A stretch of 6,057 nt of DNA, taken from positions 1 to 6,057 of the forward strand of contig CASFUI010000243.1 of the NCBI GenBank assembly GCA_949297565.1, given 5' to 3'. The stretch is from an uncultured Eubacteriales bacterium (lineage in GTDB: Bacteria; Bacillota; Clostridia; Lachnospirales; Lachnospiraceae). Shown here one piece after another: positions 1-4,408 of this stretch (position 1 is its first letter; each line of letters opens with the position of its first letter). A program made the position numbers and the translations under genes. The notes beneath the pieces were generated by a model. It was not told the origin of the DNA. It saw only the letters and a list, made by a program, of their open reading frames with translations, and did not search any database.

Positions 1-8
1 AGACTAGT

Positions 9-15
9 GGAGGTG
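9..15 (+). promoter_or_regulatory. khpA ribosome binding site
   Basis: GGAGGTG lies 7 bases before the ATG at 23 and is a near-perfect anti-16S match. It fixes the khpA start. The 22 bases before the gene include an in-frame-independent TAG at 5-7, but too little is visible to say whether this closes the upstream gene. Confidence 0.85.
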
Positions 16-22
16 TTTTCAT

Positions 23-253
23 ATGAAAGAATTAGTTGAAATTATTGCTAAGGCACTAGTTGACAATCCGGACGAGGTCGTTGTTACAGAAAAAGATAAG
101 GATAAAGCTATTATCATTGATTTAAAGGTTGCTTCCTCGGATATGGGAAAGGTGATTGGAAAATCAGGAAGAATTGCCAAGTCTATCAGAACTGTTGTAT
201 CTGCAGCTGCGGCTAAAACAGACAAAAAAGTTATCGTAGAAATAGATAACTGA
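23..253 (+). CDS. khpA: KhpA, KH-domain RNA-binding protein
   Basis: A 76-residue cytoplasmic protein that is essentially one KH domain (YlqC/KhpA family, usual length about 75-80). The RNA-binding GXXG loop is Gly46-Lys-Ser-Gly49, inside a conserved G-K-V-I-G-K-S-G-R segment (42-50), followed by a helix and the closing strand V-I-V-E-I at 70-74. In other Firmicutes KhpA pairs with KhpB (Jag/EloR) and binds many transcripts, affecting cell elongation and division; that role is family knowledge, not seen here. The family normally sits between rpsP and rimM, and rimM does follow here. The start is set by GGAGGTG at 9-15. The gene ends in two consecutive in-frame stops (TGA 251-253, TAA 254-256). 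A U-tailed hairpin 12 bases later may end or reduce transcription before rimM. Identification is secure. Confidence 0.95.
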   Translation: MKELVEIIAKALVDNPDEVVVTEKDKDKAIIIDLKVASSDMGKVIGKSGRIAKSIRTVVSAAAAKTDKKVIVEIDN

Positions 254-264
254 TAAAACCATAC

Positions 265-319
265 AATGTCTTTGAGGTTTTCAGACAGCTTTCTGTCCCT
301 AAATTTCAAAGACATTTTT
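265..319 (+). terminator. U-tailed hairpin between khpA and rimM
   Basis: The arms 265-275 and 306-316 are an exact 11-base inverted repeat (AATGTCTTTGA / TCAAAGACATT). Five more pairs (276-280 with 301-305, two of them G-U) extend the stem to 16 bp. After a 3x3 internal loop, an inner stem GACAG/CTGTC (284-288, 293-297) closes on a CTTT loop. Five Ts run from 315 to 319. The form fits an intrinsic terminator or attenuator after rpsP-khpA, though the stem is AT-rich. A regulatory or processing hairpin is the alternative. Confidence 0.6.
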
Positions 320-333
320 ATTTGTGCGATAAA
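305..333 (+). promoter_or_regulatory. Possible rimM promoter
   Basis: TTCAAA (305-310; 4 of 6 to TTGACA), a 17-base spacer, then GATAAA (328-333; 4 of 6 to TATAAT) preceded by an extended -10 TG at 325-326. It would start transcription near 340, just before the GGAGG at 346-350. It overlaps the 3' arm of the hairpin and would let rimM be made if khpA transcripts stop there. It rests on motif matching only. Confidence 0.3.
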
Positions 334-356
334 CCCTTTCAGAATGGAGGATTAAA

Positions 357-872
357 ATGGAGGATTTGCTTAGAGTAGGGGTGATTACATCTACGCACGG
401 AATACGCGGAGAGGTTAAGGTGTTTCCAACCACAGATGACCCGAAGCGTTTTAAAAAACTCAAAAAGTGTATTATAACTGGAAAGCGTGAAAATGTTGAT
501 GTTGAAGTTTCATCTGTGAAATTTTTTAAACAATATGTGATTTTAAAATTTAAGGAATTTGATAATATAAATGATATAGAACAGTATGTTAAGAGAGATT
601 TAATGGTTACACGCGAAAATGCGGTAGAATGCGCTCCGGGAGAGTATTTTATCTGCGATTTGATAGGGCTTGAGGTGATAACCGATGAAGGAGAAGTAAT
701 AGGAAAGCTGACAGACGTTCTTGAGACAGGCGCGAACAATGTATATGAGGTTACCGCGCAGAACGGAAAAACAATTCTTATACCTGTTATAGAACAGTGT
801 ATTCTGGAACATGATATGGAAAAAAGAATGGTCAAGGTACATCTTCTGCCGGGACTTCTGGATATTAATTGA
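357..872 (+). CDS. rimM: RimM, 16S rRNA processing protein
   Basis: A ribosome maturation factor of 171 residues (family about 165-180) that binds S19 and the 30S head domain during assembly; these roles are family knowledge. The N-terminal RimM barrel carries the signature T-H-G-I-R-G-E-V at 13-20. The second, PRC-barrel domain begins near residue 97 (Y-F-I-C-D-L-I-G-L-E-V) and contains the typical G-A-N-N-V-Y-E-V (125-132) and I-L-I-P-V-I (140-145) segments. It ends in the usual L-L-P-G-L-L-D. GGAGG at 346-350, six bases before the ATG, supports the start. The 103-base gap after khpA is long for this operon and holds a hairpin. The stop overlaps an ATG as TGATG (870-874), the arrangement expected for a coupled trmD, but no trmD follows. 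Confidence 0.96.
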   Translation: MEDLLRVGVITSTHGIRGEVKVFPTTDDPKRFKKLKKCIITGKRENVDVEVSSVKFFKQYVILKFKEFDNINDIEQYVKRDLMVTRENAVECAPGEYFICDLIGLEVITDEGEVIGKLTDVLETGANNVYEVTAQNGKTILIPVIEQCILEHDMEKRMVKVHLLPGLLDIN

Positions 873-902
873 TGAAAATTTTATATTCTTTTTATAATTT
901 GA

Positions 903-931
903 TTGACAAAATGTGATATACCATGCATACT
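903..931 (+). promoter_or_regulatory. Promoter of the DUF4234-type gene
   Basis: A perfect sigma-A -35 box TTGACA (903-908), a 17-base spacer and a -10 CATACT (926-931; 4 of 6). The predicted start is about 938, giving a leader of roughly 55 bases. ATGCAT (923-928), a self-complementary hexamer, overlaps the -10. I see no terminator between the end of rimM and this site, so read-through from rimM is also possible. Confidence 0.6.
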
Positions 932-942
932 TATTCTATAAA

Positions 943-968
943 AATCGGTTTGGTTAAGCGGACTGATT
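943..968 (+). promoter_or_regulatory. Leader stem-loop upstream of the DUF4234-type gene
   Basis: Bases 943-952 pair with 959-968 (10 bp, three of them G-U) around a six-base GTTAAG loop. The structure would lie within about 5 bases of the predicted 5' end and 11 bases before the GGAGGG at 980-985. It might stabilise the mRNA or modulate translation. It is too small and wobble-rich to name as a known element. Confidence 0.35.
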
Positions 969-992
969 GATAAAAATATGGAGGGTTAATGA

Positions 993-1418
993 ATGCCAAT
1001 TAACAAAAGGAATTTAGCAGTATCAATTATTTTGTCTATTGTCACATGCGGCATCTATGGAATTTACTGGTTTGTAGTACTCACAGATGACGCCAAGAAT
1101 GTTTCGGGTGACGTACAGGGAGCCAGCGGAGGAGTTGCGTTTCTTCTTACCTTGGTTACATGCGGTATTTATGGATTTTATTGGGCATACAAACAAGGAG
1201 AGCGAATTGACTATGCTAAGTCGATGAGAGGTATTCCTTCAGGAAGTTCAAACATTTTATATTTGGTTTTGGCTATTTTCGGTTTGTACATAGTTGTTTA
1301 CATATTAGTTCAGGATTCGCTGAATAAGATTTCTGATATTGATATGACTATGAACGGCGGAAACGGTCCAATGTATAACGGCCCTATGAATGGTCCGATG
1401 AACAACGGCCCGATGTAA
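993..1418 (+). CDS. DUF4234-type small membrane protein with GPM tail
   Basis: A 141-residue protein of unknown function that I place in the DUF4234 family from its pattern K-R-N-L-A-V-S-I-I-L-S-I-V-T-C-G-I-Y-G-I-Y-W. Three hydrophobic helices are visible at about 8-29, 48-65 and 88-106. The first two carry near-identical motifs, I-V-T-C-G-I-Y-G-I-Y-W (16-26) and L-V-T-C-G-I-Y-G-F-Y-W (54-64), suggesting an internal duplication. There is no cleavable signal peptide. The tail from 121 on is a low-complexity stretch with four N-G-P-M units and ends the protein. GGAGGG at 980-985, seven bases before the ATG, supports the start. The gene has its own promoter and terminator and stands where trmD is expected. 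The family match is made from memory of its motif; no biochemical role is known to me. Confidence 0.8.
   Translation: MPINKRNLAVSIILSIVTCGIYGIYWFVVLTDDAKNVSGDVQGASGGVAFLLTLVTCGIYGFYWAYKQGERIDYAKSMRGIPSGSSNILYLVLAIFGLYIVVYILVQDSLNKISDIDMTMNGGNGPMYNGPMNGPMNNGPM
1362..1415 (+). repeat. Four 12-base units encoding Asn-Gly-Pro-Met
   Basis: Units at 1362-1373, 1377-1388, 1389-1400 and 1404-1415 each encode N-G-P-M. Single codons (Tyr, Asn) separate some of them. The units differ at synonymous third positions (GGT/GGC; CCA/CCT/CCG; AAC/AAT), so the peptide repeat is kept while the DNA has diverged. Confidence 0.8.
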
Positions 1419-1457
1419 TTTTAAATAAATATAAGTTGAGAAGACAAAATATGAGTT

Positions 1458-1516
1458 AAATGCAGGCATAAATTATTTAACAGTGTAATTGTAAATTTAT
1501 GCTTGCATTTTATTTT
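1458..1516 (+). terminator. Intrinsic terminator after the DUF4234-type gene
   Basis: Bases 1458-1474 pair with 1494-1510 over 17 bp with one G-U (1465/1503) around a 19-base loop. The core is ATGCAGGCATAAATT against AATTTATGCTTGCAT. The 3' arm runs into TTTTATTTT (1508-1516). The tract of As at 1458-1460 opposite the Ts is typical. It closes the unit before rplS. Confidence 0.8.
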
Positions 1517-1531
1517 GGTCTGTGTTAGACT
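1503..1531 (+). promoter_or_regulatory. Possible rplS promoter
   Basis: An extended -10, TG-T-TAGACT (1523-1531; hexamer 4 of 6), has TTGCAT (1503-1508; 3 of 6) 17 bases upstream, overlapping the terminator's 3' arm. It would give a leader of about 70 bases. An alternative extended -10, TG-T-TACATT (1562-1570), lies nearer the gene but has no good -35. rplS needs some promoter here because terminators lie on both sides. Confidence 0.35.
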
Positions 1532-1551
1532 GTACAAGTTGTGAGAAAAGA

Positions 1552-1588
1552 GATGGTCCTCTGTTACATTAACTGTATTAAGAACATC
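1552..1588 (+). promoter_or_regulatory. Candidate rplS leader hairpin
   Basis: Bases 1552-1560 pair with 1580-1588 (seven pairs, mismatches at 1556/1584 and 1559/1581). Inside, GTTA/TAAC (1563-1566, 1570-1573) or TACA/TGTA (1565-1568, 1574-1577) can form. It ends 8 bases before the AAGGAGGT at 1596-1603. Ribosomal-protein L19 leader RNAs exist in Firmicutes, and the place is right, but I cannot confirm a match to that family. Confidence 0.3.
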
Positions 1589-1608
1589 AAAATTTAAGGA
1601 GGTCACAC

Positions 1609-1956
1609 ATGAACAATATTATTAAGAACATTGAAGATGCTCAGATGAAGGCAGAAGTTCCTCAGTTTAAAGTAGGCGATACAGTAAGAGTATCAGCTAA
1701 GATTAAAGAGGGCAACCGTGAAAGAACACAGGTGTTTGAGGGTACGGTATTGAAGAAGCAGGGCTCAGGCGTTCGTGCTACATTTACTGTAAGAAAGATT
1801 TCTAACGGTGTTGGTGTCGAGAAGACATGGCCGTTGCATTCACCTATTGTTGAGAAGGTTGAAGTTGTCAGATTAGGTAAGGTAAGACGCGCTAAGCTTA
1901 ACTACTTGCGTTCAAGAACAGGTAAGGCTGCTAAGGTTAAGGAGTTAGTTAGATAA
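1609..1956 (+). CDS. rplS: 50S ribosomal protein L19
   Basis: At 115 residues it is the usual length of bL19. The protein lies at the interface of the 30S and 50S subunits and helps form an intersubunit bridge (family knowledge). Typical segments are F-K-V-G-D-T-V-R-V (20-28), the R-T-Q-V-F-E-G-T-V block near 39-47, F-T-V-R-K-I-S-N-G-V-G-V-E, the P-L-H-S-P-I-V-E segment, and the basic end with R-R-A-K-L-N-Y-L-R. AAGGAGGT (1596-1603), five bases before the ATG, is the strongest ribosome binding site in the window, as expected for a ribosomal protein gene. Usually trmD precedes it; here a DUF4234-type gene does. Terminators on both sides suggest it is transcribed alone. Confidence 0.97.
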   Translation: MNNIIKNIEDAQMKAEVPQFKVGDTVRVSAKIKEGNRERTQVFEGTVLKKQGSGVRATFTVRKISNGVGVEKTWPLHSPIVEKVEVVRLGKVRRAKLNYLRSRTGKAAKVKELVR

Positions 1957-2020
1957 TTTACGAATAATGTATTTTAACGGCGTTTGTAAAGGTTATTTGT
2001 CATAAGTTTGAGACAGATTT

Positions 2021-2064
2021 AGAAACAGGATGTAGGAGTGGAAGCTGCTATGTCCTGTTTTTTT
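2021..2064 (+). terminator. Strong intrinsic terminator after rplS
   Basis: AAACAGGA (2023-2030) pairs with TCCTGTTT (2053-2060). The stem extends inward to 2035/2048 with two wobbles and outward by two pairs (2021-2022), for about 15 bp around a 12-base loop. A run of seven Ts (2058-2064) follows. It separates rplS from the lepB operon. Confidence 0.9.
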
Positions 2065-2259
2065 GCGTCAAGTTGATAGTGTATACAGATGTTTGCGACT
2101 TTATGCTTTCCTTTTGAGATGATTTGTTGTAAAATCAATAAAGGATATCAGATTGCGTTCCTTTGAGGCAAAATGCTTCGGAATGGAGCTTTCTATGCTT
2201 ATGACAGCGTTTTGCGGTTTGGTTTTATTAAATATTATTACATTTACGGAGAAAATAAG
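2065..2259 (+). promoter_or_regulatory. lepB upstream region with possible promoter
   Basis: Together with the terminator this makes 303 bases without a gene from 1957 if lepB starts at 2260. The best -10 candidate is TAAAAT (2130-2135; 5 of 6), but its -35 position (2107-2112, TTTCCT) is poor. TTGATA (2073-2078; 5 of 6) has no -10 at the right spacing. Some promoter is needed after the terminator. From 2173 the lepB frame is open with an ATG, so the last 87 bases could be coding. I see nothing else here. Confidence 0.3.
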
Positions 2260-2823
2260 ATGTCTGCTTTATTTCAGAGAAGATACCAGGAAAATGTCAG
2301 GCTTCAGACAATCTGCAAGTTTGTGGTTGATATAATAATGATTATAGTTTTTGCATATGTGCTGGTAATGTTTACATGTGACCGCACTAAGGTTTCGGGC
2401 GGTTCAATGCAGCCTTCGCTTGAGAATGAGGAGACGGTGCTTATAAACAGACTTGCGTATTCGCTTATTAAGCCTCGCAGATACAGTGTAATAGCATTTA
2501 AGGTTGACGGCGCGAGCTCAAAAAAAGTTTATATCAAGCGCGTTATAGGACTTCCGGGTGAGAAAATTCAGATTAAGGAAGGGCGTGTGTATATTAACGG
2601 AGAGCAGCTTGAAGATGATGTGTCAGATGATAATATACTCACGGCAGGTCTTGCTGCAAATGAGATAACACTCGGAAGCGGAGAATATTTTGTGCTGGGA
2701 GACAACAGAAACAACAGTGAGGACAGCCGCTTTGCAAGTGTCGGAATAGTTAAGGAGGACAATATCATCGGTTCTGTCTGGGCTGTAATTATGCCTATAA
2801 AGAACTTTGGTTTTGTAAAATAA
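2260..2823 (+). CDS. lepB: Type I signal peptidase
   Basis: A membrane-anchored serine protease that cuts signal peptides from secreted proteins on the outer face. It has 187 residues, the usual length of Gram-positive SipS-like enzymes. One transmembrane anchor spans about 20-38. Box B holds the nucleophile in S-G-G-S-M-Q-P-S-L (Ser49). The general base is Lys93 in Y-I-K-R-V-I-G-L-P-G-E (91-101). Box E is G-D-N-R-N-N-S-E-D-S-R (147-157). I chose ATG 2260, with GGAG at 2248-2251 eight bases upstream, because the family starts close to its anchor. An in-frame ATG at 2173 (GAGG 2165-2168, spacing 4) would add 29 residues rich in Tyr and Phe and give 216. The gene opens a probable lepB-rbgA-rnhB-FliK-like operon after a promoter I cannot place well. 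Confidence 0.93.
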   Translation: MSALFQRRYQENVRLQTICKFVVDIIMIIVFAYVLVMFTCDRTKVSGGSMQPSLENEETVLINRLAYSLIKPRRYSVIAFKVDGASSKKVYIKRVIGLPGEKIQIKEGRVYINGEQLEDDVSDDNILTAGLAANEITLGSGEYFVLGDNRNNSEDSRFASVGIVKEDNIIGSVWAVIMPIKNFGFVK

Positions 2824-2848
2824 ATTTGGAGAGGAATTATAAACGGAG

Positions 2849-3697
2849 ATGAATTATCAATGGTATCCCGGTCATATGACGAAGGCGCGCCGTATGATGG
2901 AGGAAAATATAAAGCTGATTGATTTGGTTATTGAGGTTGTTGACGCCAGAATTCCAATTAGCAGCCGAAATCCTGATATTGACATTCTGGCAAAAAATAA
3001 GGCAAGACTTATTCTTCTTAATAAGTCGGATTTGTCGGATGAGAGCGCAAATCAGGCATGGATTGATTATTATAATTCTAAAAATATTTTATGTATTAAA
3101 CTCAACTCAAAAACAGGTGCGGGAATTAAGCAGATAAATTCCGCAGTTGAAAAAGCATGTCATGAAAAGCTTGAGAGAGACAGGAAAAAAGGAATACTGA
3201 ACAGACCCGTTCGGGCAATGGTTGTCGGTATTCCCAATGTCGGAAAGTCTACCTTTATAAATGCTTACGCCGGAAGGGCTTGTGCCAAGACAGGCAACAA
3301 ACCGGGCGTAACTAAGGGGAAACAATGGATAAGGCTTGGCAAAAATATAGAGCTGCTTGACACTCCGGGGATTTTATGGCCTAAGTTTGACAGTCAGCTT
3401 GTGGGCAGAAATCTGGCTCTTATCGGTTCTATGAATGACGAGGTCATAAATATAGAAGATTTGGCGTTTGAAGCGGTATGTTTTTTGCTGGAACATTATC
3501 CGGGCAGACTTGCAGAGCGATACGGCGCTGATGAGGAGCGAGAGCCTTTATTTATTATGGATGATATTGCAAAGAAGCGCGGGTGCCTTAAAAAAGGGGC
3601 TGTCACAGACTATGAGAAGCTTGCGGGTATTATTCTTGATGATTTCAGAAGCGGACGCATCGGAAGACTTACGCTTGAGCTGCCTTATGACGCGTGA
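2849..3697 (+). CDS. rbgA: RbgA (YlqF), 50S assembly GTPase
   Basis: A 282-residue circularly permuted GTPase that promotes late 50S subunit assembly in Firmicutes (family knowledge). The motifs occur in the permuted order: G4 N-K-S-D (58-61), then G1 G-I-P-N-V-G-K-S (127-134), G2 threonine in P-G-V-T-K-G (Thr155), then G3 D-T-P-G (171-174). The N-terminal Q-W-Y-P-G-H-M contains His9, the catalytic histidine studied in B. subtilis RbgA. A helical C-terminal domain, used for ribosome binding, follows from about 200. The family N-terminus fixes the ATG at 2849, although its ribosome binding site is poorly spaced: GGAGAGGA at 2828-2835 is 13 bases away and a GGAG at 2845-2848 abuts the ATG. It follows lepB by 25 bases, so translation may depend partly on coupling. 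Confidence 0.96.
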   Translation: MNYQWYPGHMTKARRMMEENIKLIDLVIEVVDARIPISSRNPDIDILAKNKARLILLNKSDLSDESANQAWIDYYNSKNILCIKLNSKTGAGIKQINSAVEKACHEKLERDRKKGILNRPVRAMVVGIPNVGKSTFINAYAGRACAKTGNKPGVTKGKQWIRLGKNIELLDTPGILWPKFDSQLVGRNLALIGSMNDEVINIEDLAFEAVCFLLEHYPGRLAERYGADEEREPLFIMDDIAKKRGCLKKGAVTDYEKLAGIILDDFRSGRIGRLTLELPYDA

Positions 3698-3728
3698 TTA
3701 GATATTTTTCTGCGAAAGAAGGTTTGAA

Positions 3729-4385
3729 ATGACCAGGAAAGAGGAGGCGCAGTTTAAGCGCCAGGAAAAGCTGAGAGCGGAGAAGCTCAGAGTTGAGGAA
3801 ATGTGCAGTTACGAGAAAGAGTATGGCATGTATTCTTATATATGCGGTATAGATGAAGCCGGGAGAGGACCTCTGGCAGGCCCTGTTGTTGCCGGGGCTG
3901 TTATACTGCCTAAGGATGCAAGAATTTTATATATAAACGATTCAAAAAAACTCAGCGAAAAAAAACGTGAAGAGCTTTTTGACGTAATATGCAGCGAGGC
4001 GATTGCATATGGAATTGGAGTGGTTCCGTCAGAGCGCATTGATGAGATTAATATTCTTCAGGCTACATATGAGGCAATGCGTGAGGCGATTAATAAACTT
4101 GATATAACGCCCGATATATTATTGAATGATGCTGTTACAATTCCTGAAATTAATATCAGACAGGTGCCTATCATAAAGGGTGATGCAAAAAGTATGAGTA
4201 TTGCGGCGGCAAGTATTTTGGCAAAGGTTACGAGAGACCGCATGATGCTGGAATATGATGCTGTTTATCCTGAGTATGGTTTTGCGCGTCACAAGGGGTA
4301 TGGCACTAAACAGCATACGGACGCTCTTGTTAAGTATGGAGCCTGTCCTATTCACAGAAGAACATTTATAAAAAAGTTTATATAG
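3729..4385 (+). CDS. rnhB: Ribonuclease HII
   Basis: It cleaves RNA in RNA/DNA hybrids and single ribonucleotides in DNA, using divalent metal. It has 218 residues. The catalytic core begins at G-I-D-E-A-G-R-G-P-L-A-G-P (40-52), with Asp42 and Glu43, and the G-R-G loop (45-47) recognises the RNA-DNA junction. The other acidic residues by family alignment are Asp134 (N-D-A-V) and Asp152 (K-G-D-A), followed by the conserved S-I-A-A-A-S-I-L-A-K-V-T-R-D (157-170) and Y-G-F-A-R-H-K-G-Y-G-T. Residues 1-35 form a charged Lys/Glu/Arg helix ahead of the core; B. subtilis RnhB has a longer extension of the same kind. AGAAGGT (3717-3723), five bases upstream, supports the start. It follows rbgA by 31 bases. 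Confidence 0.96.
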   Translation: MTRKEEAQFKRQEKLRAEKLRVEEMCSYEKEYGMYSYICGIDEAGRGPLAGPVVAGAVILPKDARILYINDSKKLSEKKREELFDVICSEAIAYGIGVVPSERIDEINILQATYEAMREAINKLDITPDILLNDAVTIPEINIRQVPIIKGDAKSMSIAAASILAKVTRDRMMLEYDAVYPEYGFARHKGYGTKQHTDALVKYGACPIHRRTFIKKFI

Positions 4386-4408
4386 ATGTAAGATAGGAGT
4401 GTTTGTTT

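Noticed and set aside
299..835. A 178-codon open frame antisense to rimM
   Set aside because: It lies opposite a clearly conserved gene, its translation is Ser/Thr/Phe-rich low-information sequence, and it has no recognisable domain. It is a shadow of rimM.
872..1599. Similar AT-rich strings flanking the DUF4234 unit (ATGAAAATTTTA at 872-883; ATCAAAATTTAA at 1586-1597) as a target-site duplication
   Set aside because: The match is imperfect and made of A/T runs common in this genome; there is no inverted terminal repeat or transposase.
1957..1990. Hairpin just after the rplS stop (TTTACGAAT with GTTTGTAAA)
   Set aside because: Nine weak pairs including two wobbles, a 16-base loop and no T run; the real terminator follows at 2021-2064.
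2073..2106. TTGATA as a lepB -35 box
   Set aside because: No acceptable -10 lies 16-18 bases downstream.
2153..2335. A 60-codon frame overlapping the start of lepB, with an internal ATG at 2195 preceded by GGAG
   Set aside because: Most of it overlaps the lepB coding frame, the predicted peptide matches nothing I know, and the site is no better than chance. A leader peptide cannot be excluded but is not supported.
4403..4408. TTG start for the FliK-like gene six bases upstream
   Set aside because: The TAGGAG at 4394-4399 would be only three bases away; ATG 4409 has a proper spacing.
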